From positions 62,001 through 126,000 of the forward strand of contig NZ_LODI01000046.1 of NCBI RefSeq assembly GCF_001468485.1: a DNA stretch of 64,000 nucleotides, read 5' to 3'. Under the pieces are notes generated by a model, which did no database searches, was not told the DNA's origin, and saw nothing but the letters and a program-made list of their open reading frames with translations. Shown here in pieces: positions 35,401-45,199 of the stretch. The DNA comes from Pseudoalteromonas sp. H71 (lineage in GTDB: Bacteria > Pseudomonadota > Gammaproteobacteria > Enterobacterales > Alteromonadaceae). A program made the position numbers and the translations under genes. How positions within the stretch are numbered: the stretch's first letter is position 1; the number at the start of each line of letters is the position of its first letter.

Positions 35401-36963
35401 TTTGCTGCAGAACCCACCTCAAGCCGAACGCTACACTTGGGGATGTCGCCAAAAAATCGTGTTGATTACTTACGTATTATGAAAAAGCTTTCGGAGGGAG
35501 AGCATTTTTCCTGCGAAGACACTGTGTGTCTTCATAACGGCGAAACGCGTCATGTGTTAGTAAAAATAAGCGCGGTTGCCGATACAGAGCAACGTTTAAG
35601 TAGTTACGTGATAATTTTAACTGATATACACGCACAAAAATTGGCCGAAAGTGAGTTACACCAATTAACTAATTTTGATGTTTTAACGGGATTACCTAAT
35701 CGTACCCTGTTTAATGACCGTGTTGAACATGCTCTTGAGCAAGCTCAAAAGCACCTATGCAAAGTTGCTTTATTACATATTAATATTAAGCGTTTTAAAT
35801 ATTTTAATGATTCACTTGGGCATGAGGCCGCCGATGAACTTATTAAAAAAGTAGCCGAGCGATTAAAGTGTTCATTGCGTTCCTCAGACAGTATCGCACG
35901 GTTTGGGGGGGACGAATTTGTTGTGCTTGTTGAAGATATTCAACAAATTGAAGAAGTGCTACTTATTTGCACAAAGCTAATGGATTGCGTGAACCAAAAT
36001 ATCAGTATTAACGAGCAAGTGGTAAATATTAATTTAAGCATTGGTGTTGCTATTTCTCCCGATGATGCAACGCAAAGTAGTGCGTTGCTGAAGGCCGCTA
36101 ATATTGCGCTTTACCATGCCAAGGGGGCGCTTGAGAGTAATTATCAATTTTATAAACAAGAAATGAATAAGCATGTCCAAAAAGCGCTTCACTTAGAATC
36201 GCAGCTGACAAAAGCTTATCAACAGCATGAGTTTTGTAATTACTATCAACCTATTATAAATGCCCAAACCTATACAACAGAGGGCTTTGAGGTTTTACTA
36301 CGTTGGCCTGAAAATAAGCTTATTGAAACGCAGGAGTTTTCTCTTGCGGCTGAAGGTGTTGGGTTAATAACTAAAATAATGCTGCAAACATTTGCAAGAG
36401 CATTAACAGAGCTTAATAAATGGCGAAAAGTATCGCCCGAGTTGTATTTATCAATTAACTTATCGGCTTTAGATTTTGAGTTTATAGAGCTCGTGCCAGA
36501 GATAAAAAAAGCACTTCTTAATGCTAATGTGCCATCGGAGGCGATTGTATTTGAAATAACCGAATCTATTTTAATGCGCGACTCGAGCCTTGCACTGCAA
36601 AGTATGAAAAAGTTAAAAGAGCTAGGCTGTAAGCTGTATATGGACGACTTTGGGACTGGTTATGCATCGCTTACTTATTTAAAGCGTTTTCCTATTGATG
36701 TGCTTAAAATTGACCGAAGCTTTGTTCAAGACATTGGTATTGACTCTGATGATGAGGCCATTATTGAATCAACACTCACACTGGCGCATAGTTTAGGAAA
36801 AGAGTGCGTAGCGGAAGGTGTTGAAAGTAAGCAGCAACTTACATTTTTAAGCGCGTTAGGGTGTAAACATTTTCAAGGTTATTTGTTTAGTAAGCCGGTG
36901 CCTAGTTTAGATGTTCCTGCGCTTATAACACGTGACTGGCAAGGTACGTTTAGCGAGAGCTAA
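32449..36963 (+). CDS. Propeller-Y_Y_Y-PAS-GGDEF-EAL signalling protein
   Basis: 1504 residues. Signal peptide (1-28); two-component regulator beta-propeller repeats (about 35-680, starting with LSPSEGLSQSYVNTILIDN and repeated DxxGxxWI units); Y_Y_Y domain (about 715-780); TM helix (about 785-805); two PAS regions (about 830-1060); GGDEF with intact RFGGDEF and an RxxD site (RSSD); EAL with EVLLRW (Ala to Val), FEITESI, DDFGTGYASL and KIDRSFV. It probably senses a periplasmic ligand and adjusts c-di-GMP; both activities could be present. Confidence 0.9.
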   Translation: MTMSKGVNWILSCLVVLITIFSYQAGAQVKRLSPSEGLSQSYVNTILIDNNGYLWLSTEGGLNRYDGYQVTPINGPNGELEEAIIDRIYQDLDGYIWIASLLEGLFRYDPTTDTYKQFLDPPSNEEQIFNQSVFSMVAADSDSLWIGRGRDFARLDVQTGVIESIFELPSEFKNTLVRSLFHYNGYIFIATTHGAYVYDIANNLTRPLQHLKGEADHIYQNNVKSFALGENGQLLVGAVKGMYQVDISDLPSMFERPDIAFKNKVLLADLNVWKIDYNQGEIDLATDKGLFKFDLNTGELIKNTRITQSKYTLADTSIIDMAKDKTGGVWVATKSDGAFYLSKDTYHFNNVDGSLLGGDGLSHHSIWGITEFNEKLWLATNNGLTEVDLKTNTSKVYLKDYKADLYTSDFSIWQIMPYNNKLWLNTNRGLLIFDPNTYQVSEPKTKNKANQDHITGWVHGVTLMPNGDLYFMHRDHGAFVYNIDSQIVTRLGGELAQFNPFLAHGFLPPLPNKPDWPLFFNAGILYQLNPTNLALKMIYKVPKQHENVAISVLSYVIDNNDVLWISLSNFGLIGIDSSTYEHVHTIDLDKNKLGTLLYSMVLDDDGMIWMSSHKGIWRLNPVTRHFQQFSTAEGLLSAEFNSSAMAKLKDGRIVYGGLKGLTYFHPMENQSYQPLIEHVNITRVNLMSRELSRDLKQPLNEIILNHDDIGLEVAFSAMAFSNQERIIYEYQLDNGQKTYARNNNRVLFPKLNPGNYTLKVWAKDPLTGSYTKPATLKIKVKYPLWRAPYFMVLYAALFLFFIAMWVRRRNKIQRILLAAHKESKESESRLKLALEGSESGVWDWQSSNPSIYQPRLSNELGYNNDTVNLDEYLAKIHPQDKQLFRLEWLEFLSTDKGYFNCTYRVRHAKGYWRWYKDFGKVVEWDERTPQKVAGTYTNMTREMVYEEHARLFTAAFEQTRDWVFILDKNFNVRASNKSLQTAFNFAAEPTSSRTLHLGMSPKNRVDYLRIMKKLSEGEHFSCEDTVCLHNGETRHVLVKISAVADTEQRLSSYVIILTDIHAQKLAESELHQLTNFDVLTGLPNRTLFNDRVEHALEQAQKHLCKVALLHINIKRFKYFNDSLGHEAADELIKKVAERLKCSLRSSDSIARFGGDEFVVLVEDIQQIEEVLLICTKLMDCVNQNISINEQVVNINLSIGVAISPDDATQSSALLKAANIALYHAKGALESNYQFYKQEMNKHVQKALHLESQLTKAYQQHEFCNYYQPIINAQTYTTEGFEVLLRWPENKLIETQEFSLAAEGVGLITKIMLQTFARALTELNKWRKVSPELYLSINLSALDFEFIELVPEIKKALLNANVPSEAIVFEITESILMRDSSLALQSMKKLKELGCKLYMDDFGTGYASLTYLKRFPIDVLKIDRSFVQDIGIDSDDEAIIESTLTLAHSLGKECVAEGVESKQQLTFLSALGCKHFQGYLFSKPVPSLDVPALITRDWQGTFSES

Positions 36964-37022
36964 AAAACATTAAACCTCATAAACCCAGGTATAGGCGCTT
37001 TGCGCCTTGCCTGAGCGTTGTA

Positions 37023-39692
37023 TTATTTTGTGTTGAGTACCATGTTAATACTGCCTTCTTCAAAATCGCGGCTAACTTTAAAGCCCAACTTACGGGCGAG
37101 TTCAATCATCCCTGTGTTTTCTGGTAATGTTATGCCCTCAATCCATTCAATGCCTTGGCGTTTGCAGTGATTAATTGCTGCGTTCATTAATATTCGTCCA
37201 AGGCCCAGGCCTTGGCAATCAGAACGAACAACAATAGCAAATTCTGCGTGTATATTATCAGGGTCCATAATTACACGCGAAACCCCTAAGGTACGTGTTT
37301 TTCCCTCTGAGCGTTGGCAAACAATAAATGCCATTTCGCGGTCGTAATCAATTTGAGTCATTTTTGCGAGTTGGTCATGATTAAACTGAGGTAACTCACC
37401 AAAAAAGCGTTTGTAACGATCTTCTTTATTAAGTGATTGATCAAATGCCTTATGGGCCTGTTCATCTTCAGGTTTAATAGGCCTTAGCGTTGCCTGGGTA
37501 TTATTTTTAAGGGTTACTATTTCAACAAGCTCAATTGGGTAAGGGCGAATACACAATCGTTTACGGTTACTTTTTGACTGGTATTTATTTAGGGTTATGG
37601 TGGCATCAAGCACTAAAAACTGCCCATTACTAGCAAGAATAGGATTAAGTTCCATTGCGCTGATATCGGGTTGATCGATAACCAGTTGCGAAATCCGTGT
37701 GAGCAACGCGCATAAACGATATTTGTCGACCTTTTCGGGCAAAATGCGATCTTTAAGCACGCCTTTATCGTGAGCTGCGGCAATTAAATACTTAGCTAGG
37801 TTCATGTTAAGAGGAGGGAGGGCTACTGCAGCTTGAGCGTATTCAAGCCCGGTACCTGCTTCGCCAAGTAAAATAACAGGGCCAAAATTAGGCTCTGTTT
37901 TAATGGCAATACGCAATTCATTAGCACCTGCACGAGGGGCCATTTTTTGTAAGGAAAACCCATCAATCGTCGCATCTGGGTAAGTATTTTTAATACGAAT
38001 CAGCATCGCAAAAGCCGTTTGTTCAACTTCACTTGCATCATTTAGGTTTAATACCACGCCACCGACTTCAGACTTTGAAGCAATACTTGGGCTTATGAGC
38101 TTAAGTGCGACCGGAAAGCCAAGTTCAATGGCTTGCTCTTTAGCTTCGGTTGGGGTGTAAGCTACTTTAGTTTCAATGCATTCAACACCGTAGTGGCTTA
38201 ATATCTGGCTTGCACTGTGAGTGGGTAAATAGGTTTGCTCCTCGTCTAAAAATTCAGAGATTAATGCTGTAGCGGCGGCTTTATTTATTTTTGCATCGTC
38301 GGTGTTTGACTCAGGTGTTTGCGTTAAATGCTTTTGGTTTCGACGATATGTTACTAAGTGCATAAAGGCGCCAACGGCCCCTTCAGGTGTTCGATAAGTA
38401 GGGATTGCATTGTTAGCGCATATTTTTCTGGCTGCAAAAGAGGCGTCTTCTCCCATAAAGTTGGTAAACACATAAGGACTAGCCATTTTTGGCAACGTTT
38501 GCAGCGCTTGAACAATAACATCGGCATAGTCTTCACTTGGCGCCAGTGCCGATGGTGTATGTATTATTAGTAAGTTCTTCACTTCTTTTGCATGCAATAA
38601 TATTTCTAATGCTTGTTTGTAACGCGCTGGTGCTGAGTCACCAAAAATATCAATTGGGTTAGAGGTTGTTTCTGAGCGGGGGATAACGTGATTAAGCGCA
38701 CTGCGTGTTTCGCTACTAAGCGCCGCTAACTTTCCAGAACGTTGAATTAGCTCATCAACCGCCATAACACCCGGCCCCCCACCATTTGTTAAAATAGTAA
38801 GCTGTTCAACTTGTAATAATTTTGGGTGCATTGCTAGTGTTTGTGTTGCTGCAAATAGCTCGCGTAGGTCGTTAACGCGCAGCATACCCGCACGTTGAAA
38901 GAGCGCATCGTATACGGCATCAGAGCTTTGTTTTCCACCGCTATGGATCTCTGCCGCAAGAGCGCCAGCATTTGTTTTTCCTGTTTTTATGGCAATAACG
39001 GGTTTACTAAATGCAGCCGCTCTTGCTGCAGAAATAAAGCCACGAATATCTTCAATGTTATCAATATAAAGCAAAATGGCTTTAGTTTTTGCATCACGCC
39101 CTAAAAAGTCGAGCAGCTCGTCAAAATCTATATCTAAACACCCACCCACAGAAACAAAGTACGAAAAGCCAATATCTTTATTTTTAGCCCAATCTAATAT
39201 GGTTGAACATACCGCTGCAGATTGCGATACAAATGCAATTTTACCCGGGCTTGCCACTGTATGAGAAAAGCTGGCATTTAAACCAATATGGGGAATTAAT
39301 AGCCCTAAGCTATTAGGGCCTAACAAAGTGACGTTATGTGTTTGAGCGCATGTTTTTAGCGTACTTTTTTGATCATTCGTTAAGCCATCGGCAATAATAA
39401 TAGCGCTTTTACAGCCAAGCTCGCCAAGTTGGCTAATGATGTCTAACAGAGTATTTTTATTGGTACAAATAACGGCAAGGTCAGGCACTTTAGGTAACTC
39501 AGTAATACATGAGTATGCAAGCACGCCATGAACAGCACTATAGCTTGGCGTTACGGGCATGATCGGCCCTTTAAAACCGCCTTGTAACAAATTACGCATA
39601 ACGACAAAACCGGCACGAGAGGCGTTATTTGACGCACCTATTACTGCCACTGAGCTTGGGTTAAAAAACTGACTAATTCGCTTTAGGCTCAT
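37023..39692 (-). CDS. ADP-forming acyl-CoA synthetase-like protein with GNAT domain (YfiQ/Pat-type lysine acetyltransferase)
   Basis: 889 residues. N-terminal CoA-binding (SVAVIGASNNASRAGFVVMR), succinyl-CoA-ligase-like domains with TNGGGPGVMAVDEL, an ATP-grasp region (GFPVALKLISPSIASKSEVG), and a C-terminal GNAT domain (about 725-889, RSDCQGLGLGRILMNAAI). This is the layout of YfiQ/Pat protein acetyltransferases, which acetylate metabolic enzymes. The usual ligase catalytic His is not confirmed. Start ATG at the end of the gap to the SIMPL gene. Confidence 0.85.
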   Translation of the reverse strand: MSLKRISQFFNPSSVAVIGASNNASRAGFVVMRNLLQGGFKGPIMPVTPSYSAVHGVLAYSCITELPKVPDLAVICTNKNTLLDIISQLGELGCKSAIIIADGLTNDQKSTLKTCAQTHNVTLLGPNSLGLLIPHIGLNASFSHTVASPGKIAFVSQSAAVCSTILDWAKNKDIGFSYFVSVGGCLDIDFDELLDFLGRDAKTKAILLYIDNIEDIRGFISAARAAAFSKPVIAIKTGKTNAGALAAEIHSGGKQSSDAVYDALFQRAGMLRVNDLRELFAATQTLAMHPKLLQVEQLTILTNGGGPGVMAVDELIQRSGKLAALSSETRSALNHVIPRSETTSNPIDIFGDSAPARYKQALEILLHAKEVKNLLIIHTPSALAPSEDYADVIVQALQTLPKMASPYVFTNFMGEDASFAARKICANNAIPTYRTPEGAVGAFMHLVTYRRNQKHLTQTPESNTDDAKINKAAATALISEFLDEEQTYLPTHSASQILSHYGVECIETKVAYTPTEAKEQAIELGFPVALKLISPSIASKSEVGGVVLNLNDASEVEQTAFAMLIRIKNTYPDATIDGFSLQKMAPRAGANELRIAIKTEPNFGPVILLGEAGTGLEYAQAAVALPPLNMNLAKYLIAAAHDKGVLKDRILPEKVDKYRLCALLTRISQLVIDQPDISAMELNPILASNGQFLVLDATITLNKYQSKSNRKRLCIRPYPIELVEIVTLKNNTQATLRPIKPEDEQAHKAFDQSLNKEDRYKRFFGELPQFNHDQLAKMTQIDYDREMAFIVCQRSEGKTRTLGVSRVIMDPDNIHAEFAIVVRSDCQGLGLGRILMNAAINHCKRQGIEWIEGITLPENTGMIELARKLGFKVSRDFEEGSINMVLNTK

Positions 39693-39805
39693 TGCGTTTC
39701 CTTAGCTTTAAAATTTTGCGTTATGTATTGTCTCAATGTACTCTGTTTGAGAGGTTATTTCGAGTTTATAGATGCGTATTATTGATATCAATCAAGGAGT
39801 GTTCT

Positions 39806-40522
39806 GTGATTAAAACACCTGGTTTTCACACTGTGCTGGCGGCTATTTTTTTAAGCCTAGGCTTAATTAGCTTAGGGTTTATTTTAAAAAGTGCAGCACT
39901 CAATGTAAAAGAAATGGAGCGCACCGTACAAGTTAAAGGGCTAGCAGAGCAAGAGGTAATTGCCGATACTGTTATATGGCCTTTGCAATTTAGCGATGCA
40001 GATAACGACCTTGAAAAGTTGGTGAATAGGGTTGAGAAAAAAAACGCCGCCGTGATCGCATTTTTAAAACTGCATGGTTTTGATGACGCTGAAATATCAC
40101 TTGGTAGCCAATCGATTGTCGATAAACAGGCGCGCGAGTACGGCAATGAAAACCAGCAATTTAGGTACATTGTTCGTTCAAATATGACCGTGTATTCTAG
40201 CGCTGTAGACAAGGTACAAAATGCACTGAGCAAAGTAAGCCAATTAGCTAAACAAAATATTGCCATAGTGCAAGATAGTTACGAAACACGTGTTGAGTAT
40301 ATTTTCACAGGCCTAAACGATGTAAAACCGGCCATGGTGCAACAAGCAACTGAAAAAGCGCGCGAAGTGGCTAACAAGTTTGCAAGAGATTCCAATTCAA
40401 AATTAGGCAAAATAAAAACAGCTCGCCAAGGGCAGTTTAGTATTACTAACCGCGATTCAAATACACCACAAATAAAAAACGTAAGAGTAGTAACCACTGT
40501 TGAGTACTACTTAAACGACTAA
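39806..40522 (+). CDS. SIMPL domain (DUF541) protein
   Basis: A 238-residue protein with an N-terminal membrane anchor (VLAAIFLSLGLISLGFIL) and a SIMPL/DUF541 domain: VQVKGLAEQEVIADTVIWPL, then TARQGQFSITNRDSN and a final VVTTVEYYL. GTG start at 39806, with aaggag 6 nt before it; the frame is open further upstream but overlaps the divergent gene. Periplasmic; function unknown. Confidence 0.85.
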   Translation: MIKTPGFHTVLAAIFLSLGLISLGFILKSAALNVKEMERTVQVKGLAEQEVIADTVIWPLQFSDADNDLEKLVNRVEKKNAAVIAFLKLHGFDDAEISLGSQSIVDKQAREYGNENQQFRYIVRSNMTVYSSAVDKVQNALSKVSQLAKQNIAIVQDSYETRVEYIFTGLNDVKPAMVQQATEKAREVANKFARDSNSKLGKIKTARQGQFSITNRDSNTPQIKNVRVVTTVEYYLND

Positions 40523-40706
40523 GGGCTATTTAATATTCGAGATTAAATTTACAGCGGTGTAGTTAGTATCTATGTAGGGAATAACCTATCAGGGTGAGTT
40601 ATTTCTCATAAATAATTAATAACGAGTATAGTCAAAAGTATACGCTGAAAAGAGGGCCGTTAGGAGGGGGCATTAAGCTCACTAGGTTATAAATCTCGTT
40701 CCCCGG

Positions 40707-40734
40707 AAAGTAGCCCTTAGCGTGGGCTACTTTT
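40707..40734 (+). terminator. Intrinsic terminator
   Basis: AAAGTAGCCC, 7-nt loop, GGGCTACTTT followed by T, 184 bp after the SIMPL stop. The distance leaves room for a small untranslated transcript ending here. Confidence 0.75.
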
Positions 40735-40756
40735 AATCCACCAAGGTTACCACGAC

Positions 40757-41425
40757 CTAAACCGCTTTAACTAAATGTGCAACTTGTGCGGTTGAGCGTT
40801 GCAGGTATGCAGCACTAAGTAAAATACTGGTTTCGTTAAGGCTCATGCCTTTTAATATATTTGCCAGCTGCTGTTTAGCTGTTGGGTTTTGTTTTTGTTC
40901 TATCTCCATCAGAGCTAACAGCGCTGAAAATTCATGCTTAACCGGTGTGTTTGGTTTATTTGCATACGCAATATAACAAGCAACAGGTGTTAGGCCTCGA
41001 GCATTGGGTTGAGCAAGCGCTTTTACTAGGTCCTCGTTAGACTCAAATAACATTAATGAGCGTACATAATTAAACGCCAGCTTTTGGGCATTAGCGTGTT
41101 TAAATACAGTGTGTAACACGTTATTACCTTGGGTGTCTTGTGCTAAAAAGCCCTGGTTTTCCTTAAGCGCAGGCGTAAAAAACGTCAAGGCATCTGTGGT
41201 TGTTAACTGATTGATAAAAGGTGCAGGTGGCGTATTGGTTGTTAAAATACGTGTTGCTACATTTTGCATAAAGTCGTACTTAATACTCATACGTAAAGCG
41301 CTTTCGTAAAGATGATTAAGCTGCTGTGTTTGTTGGGCTGGACTTAACTGCTTAAAATCATTATCTAGCTCATCTAACTGATGCTTTGAAATGCGTGCGT
41401 TAAGTAATTGTATGCATAACTCCAT
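40757..41425 (-). CDS. Hypothetical protein, ankyrin-like
   Basis: A 222-residue protein without recognised name. Two short stretches (QGNNVLHTVFKHA and NARGLTPVACYIAYANKP) resemble ankyrin repeats. The rest is helical. No signal peptide. Function unknown. Confidence 0.6.
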   Translation of the reverse strand: MELCIQLLNARISKHQLDELDNDFKQLSPAQQTQQLNHLYESALRMSIKYDFMQNVATRILTTNTPPAPFINQLTTTDALTFFTPALKENQGFLAQDTQGNNVLHTVFKHANAQKLAFNYVRSLMLFESNEDLVKALAQPNARGLTPVACYIAYANKPNTPVKHEFSALLALMEIEQKQNPTAKQQLANILKGMSLNETSILLSAAYLQRSTAQVAHLVKAV

Positions 41426-41499
41426 AATTTTACGCCTCTAAATACCTTTTTGTTTAGCTTAACCTATTATTGCGAATAGGTATAAGGTACAAAATACAA

Positions 41500-41523
41500 A
41501 AAAGGCCGCATAAGCGACCTTTT
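41500..41523 (-). terminator. Terminator for the DUF885 gene
   Basis: On the minus strand AAAAGGTCGC, 4-nt loop, GCGGCCTTTTTT, with one mismatch and a U-run, 22 bp beyond the DUF885 stop. Confidence 0.75.
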
Positions 41524-41544
41524 AGTTAACTCTATGAATGAGTG

Positions 41545-43377
41545 TTAAGCTTTTTTGCTTGCTACCCATTCATTTACAAAGTTCTCTAGTACGTTTAGTG
41601 GTACCGGGCCATTTTTAAGCACTACATCGTGAAATTGACGAATATCAAACTTGTCGCCAAGTTGCTTTTTAGCGTCTTCACGTAGCTCTAAAATTTTCAA
41701 CATACCTACTTTGTAAGCGGTTGCTTGCGAAGGCATTACAATGTGACGCTCAACCATTTTAACACCGTCAGATGTGGCATTAGGCGTGTTATTTACGTAG
41801 TAATCAATCCCTTCTTGACGAGTCCACTTCATTGCGTGAATACCGGTATCAACTACTAAACGACACGCGCGCCATAACTCCATAGAAAGGCGGCCAAAAT
41901 CTGAATATGGGTCTGAGTACATACCCATTTCTTTAGGTACAAGTTCAGAGTATAAACCCCAACCTTCAATGTAGGCTGTGTAGCCACCAAATTTACGGAA
42001 CTTAGGCACGCCTTCAAGCTCTTGCGAAATAGCTATTTGCATGTGGTGACCCGGAATACCTTCATGGTAAGCCAATGCTTCCATTTGGTACGTTGGCATC
42101 GCTTCCATATCATAAAGGTTTGCGTAGTAAATGCCTGGGCGTGAACCATCTGGCGCCGGCTGTTGGTAAAATGCTTTACCTGCCGCTTTTTCACGGAAGG
42201 CTTCAACTGCTTTTACTTTAAGATCGGCTTTTGGCTTAACAATAAATAGCTCATCAAGACGCACTTTCATTGTGTCGATCATGGCTGTTGCTTCGTCAAG
42301 GTAGCGTTGTTTACCCTCAGCTGTATTTGGGTAGTAAAATTGCTTATCAGTTTTCATAAACTGCATAAACGCTTTTAGGTCGCCTTTAAAGCCTACTTTA
42401 TCTTTAATTTCACGCATTTCGTCATGTATACGGCTTACTTCTGATAGGCCAATAGCATGAATTTCTTTTGCAGTTAAATCAGTGGTGGTTGTACGTTTAA
42501 GTGCATTATTGTAAAAGGTATTACCCTCAGGTAATTTCCATGCGCCATCACGGTCATCTGCACGCTTTTCAAGTTGTGCTAGGTAGTTAATAAGCTTTGA
42601 GTAAGCTGGTTTAACTGCCGATTTTAACGCGTCAGTTGCTTCGTTAATAAGTGCATCTTTTTCATCTTGGCTGATTTCAAGTGCGGTTACTTTGCGTTTA
42701 AAGTCTGCTAAAAGTGTTGAGTCGTCACCTTTTTCAAACGGTGCACCTTGAATAATGTTTTTGCTTGAATCAATAACATGTGGAAACACAAATTTAGGCG
42801 CAATAATGCCTTTATCTGCACGTGTTTCTAAGTCAGTTACTAATTGGTCAAATACCGTAGGCACGCCATTTAAACGCGAAATGTAGTCTTTTGCTTCTTT
42901 AACGTTACTAATTGAATGTTGGTTTATTAAAAATGCAGGCACCATAGAGTGCGTACCAAACATTTGGTTTACCGGGTAGTTGTGGTAACGCCATTTAAAG
43001 TCAGCAATTGAGCTTTCTAGGTCTTGTTTTTTTAAGTCGTAGCTTACTTTTGTTGCATCGTCTAGCAGGTCGCGGTTTATTGCGTTTAGGGCAACTAAAT
43101 CGGCTTTAGTTTCAGCTAGGTCTTTGAGTTTTTGCTCTTCGCTGCCGTCATCCCACTTATCGTAATCTTTTTTAATACCCATGTAAGTTTGGTAAACCGG
43201 GCTGCTCATTACATCACGGTTAAAGGTATCTTCAAAAAACGCATTGGCTTTGTCAATTTCGCTTTGCACAGGTTGCGCTTGTACAATAGGAGTTGTTACA
43301 GATTGTTGTGGTGCTTGTTGGCAACCAGCAAGGAGTGCAACACTCACAGCTGCTGCAATAAAGGTAAGTTTACGCAT
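41545..43377 (-). CDS. DUF885 family lipoprotein (putative metallopeptidase)
   Basis: A 610-residue protein: signal with lipobox LLAGC (Cys18-19), then a DUF885 domain. The zinc site motif MEALAYHEGIPGHHMQIA (about 440-457) and the following GWGLYSEL match HExxH-type gluzincins of this family. Start at ATG 43377 with agggaaaac upstream; the frame continues 27 codons earlier without a ribosome site. Probably an envelope-bound peptidase; substrate unknown. Confidence 0.88.
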   Translation of the reverse strand: MRKLTFIAAAVSVALLAGCQQAPQQSVTTPIVQAQPVQSEIDKANAFFEDTFNRDVMSSPVYQTYMGIKKDYDKWDDGSEEQKLKDLAETKADLVALNAINRDLLDDATKVSYDLKKQDLESSIADFKWRYHNYPVNQMFGTHSMVPAFLINQHSISNVKEAKDYISRLNGVPTVFDQLVTDLETRADKGIIAPKFVFPHVIDSSKNIIQGAPFEKGDDSTLLADFKRKVTALEISQDEKDALINEATDALKSAVKPAYSKLINYLAQLEKRADDRDGAWKLPEGNTFYNNALKRTTTTDLTAKEIHAIGLSEVSRIHDEMREIKDKVGFKGDLKAFMQFMKTDKQFYYPNTAEGKQRYLDEATAMIDTMKVRLDELFIVKPKADLKVKAVEAFREKAAGKAFYQQPAPDGSRPGIYYANLYDMEAMPTYQMEALAYHEGIPGHHMQIAISQELEGVPKFRKFGGYTAYIEGWGLYSELVPKEMGMYSDPYSDFGRLSMELWRACRLVVDTGIHAMKWTRQEGIDYYVNNTPNATSDGVKMVERHIVMPSQATAYKVGMLKILELREDAKKQLGDKFDIRQFHDVVLKNGPVPLNVLENFVNEWVASKKA

Positions 43378-43462
43378 TGTTTTCCCTTTTGTTGTTAGAA
43401 ACCCATTAGGGTATTTTAATTTTTCATGTATTCGCTTTGCATGACGTATAACGCCCAATGCA

Positions 43463-44599
43463 TTATACGAACAATTCTAGCAGGTCATTTAAAAAGCGAT
43501 GCCCTTTAAGGCTCACTTGCCAGTGACCGTCTTTTTCTATTAATAAACCGGTGTTTATGGCTTTATTTAAAGCTGCTTGTTGGCTTTGCAATGGCTGATT
43601 AGTCAGCGCACTGTAGTCTTCAATCGGGCATGGTTCGACAAGGCGAAAGCGATTCATAAAAAACTCAAAGGCCAAATCGTCTTGCTCAACGTGCCAACTT
43701 TTGTACAAATAAGGTTTTACCATATCCATGTAGCCACGGGGATGTTTGACCTTTTCAGTTCGGGTAATTATGCCAGTTTTTGCATTGGTGACCTTACCAT
43801 GAGCACCACAGCCAATCCCTAGATAATCGCCAAACCGCCAATAATTTAAGTTATGTTGGCATTGATAGCCCGGTTTTGCATACCCTGAAATTTCGTATTG
43901 TATATAACCTGCCTTTGCAAGTAAGGCTTGGCCTTGCTCTTGAATATCCCACAGAGTTTCATCTTGAGGCAGTGTTGGCGGTTTAGATGCAAACTGAGTA
44001 TTAGGTTCAATAGTGAGTTGGTACCACGAAATATGTGGGGGATCGAGCGCAATAATTTGCTTTAAATCACTTAATGCATCGTCTAGGGTTTGCCCTGGTA
44101 AGCCGTGCATTAAATCAAGATTAAAACTATTTAAACCAGCCTCTTTGGCTTGCTCTGCTGCATGAGTTGCTTCGTTAGCACCATGAATGCGGCCAAGCGC
44201 TTTTAGCTTATCGTTTTGCAGGCTTTGTACGCCAATTGAAATGCGGTTTATACCCGCTTTTACGTACTCTTTAAAGCGGCCTGTTTCTACTGTACCTGGG
44301 TTTGCTTCGAGGGTTATTTCACAGTTATCTGCGAGGCCTATAAGGCTATCTACTTCGCTTAGTAGGCGTGTGTAAGCATCACCAGTTAATAAACTTGGCG
44401 TACCGCCACCAATAAATATACTGTGAATTTTGCGCCCTTGCACTAAGTGTAAGTCGGCTTTTAAATCGTCTATTAAATGCTGAACATATTCGGCTTCTGG
44501 TATGTCACCTTTTTGTCCATGGCTATTAAAATCGCAATAGGGGCACTTTTGCACACACCAAGGTACGTGCACATATAAACTTAAAGGAGGAAGAGTCAC
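43463..44599 (-). CDS. hemW: HemW, radical SAM heme chaperone
   Basis: A 378-residue protein of the HemN-like family. The Fe-S cluster motif is [10 protein letters not shown] (C15, C19, C22), followed by [10 protein letters not shown] and the SAM-binding [13 protein letters not shown]. It lacks the residues of coproporphyrinogen oxidase and is the heme chaperone HemW. Start overlaps the rdgB stop by 4 nt. Confidence 0.95.
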   Translation of the reverse strand: MTLPPLSLYVHVPWCVQKCPYCDFNSHGQKGDIPEAEYVQHLIDDLKADLHLVQGRKIHSIFIGGGTPSLLTGDAYTRLLSEVDSLIGLADNCEITLEANPGTVETGRFKEYVKAGINRISIGVQSLQNDKLKALGRIHGANEATHAAEQAKEAGLNSFNLDLMHGLPGQTLDDALSDLKQIIALDPPHISWYQLTIEPNTQFASKPPTLPQDETLWDIQEQGQALLAKAGYIQYEISGYAKPGYQCQHNLNYWRFGDYLGIGCGAHGKVTNAKTGIITRTEKVKHPRGYMDMVKPYLYKSWHVEQDDLAFEFFMNRFRLVEPCPIEDYSALTNQPLQSQQAALNKAINTGLLIEKDGHWQVSLKGHRFLNDLLELFV

Positions 44600-45195
44600 A
44601 GGCCGCCTTTTAATTTTAGCTCATTTAGCAAAGCCTGCAATGCTTGACCGCGGTGGCTCACTGCATTTTTTTGTGCTTTTGTAAGCTCGGCGCTTGTACA
44701 CTCAAGTGACGGAACATAAAAAACGGGGTCGTATCCAAAGCCACCTTCACCATGTTGAGTTTTTGTAATCTTACCTTCCCAACTCGCACTACAGATGAGT
44801 GGAGTCGGGTCGTCTGCGTGGCGCATTAATACCAACACACACCAAAAGCGGGCGCTACGCACTGGGTTATTGGCAAGCTCAGCTAATAGCTTGTCTATGT
44901 TATCTTGATCGCTTGCGCCTTGTCCTGCAAAACGAGCAGAGTAAACACCAGGTGCACCATTTAAGCCATCAACTTCTAAGCCGGAATCGTCAGCAATTGC
45001 TGGCATACCGGTAATTTTAGCTGCGTGGCGAGCTTTAATAATGGCATTTTCAACAAACGTAGTGCCCGTTTCTGCTACTTCGCCAACGTTAAAATCACTT
45101 TGTGGAACTACATTAATATTAAGTGGGCTTAGCATGTTGGCCAGCTCACTTACTTTGCCAGGGTTGCCCGTGGCAAGGACTAAAGTTTTGTTCAT
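44596..45195 (-). CDS. rdgB: RdgB, dITP/XTP pyrophosphatase
   Basis: A 199-residue HAM1/RdgB protein that removes non-canonical purine triphosphates. Visible: [12 protein letters not shown] at the N-terminus, [25 protein letters not shown] (split at 44-68), [11 protein letters not shown] and SHRGQAL. Overlaps hemW. Confidence 0.95.
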   Translation of the reverse strand: MNKTLVLATGNPGKVSELANMLSPLNINVVPQSDFNVGEVAETGTTFVENAIIKARHAAKITGMPAIADDSGLEVDGLNGAPGVYSARFAGQGASDQDNIDKLLAELANNPVRSARFWCVLVLMRHADDPTPLICSASWEGKITKTQHGEGGFGYDPVFYVPSLECTSAELTKAQKNAVSHRGQALQALLNELKLKGGL

Positions 45196-45199
45196 AATA

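Noticed and set aside
36986-37013. Stem CAGG...AGGCGC/GCGCCT...CCTG after the GGDEF-EAL gene as terminator
   Set aside because: Stem is interrupted and no U-run follows on the plus strand, so support is weak.
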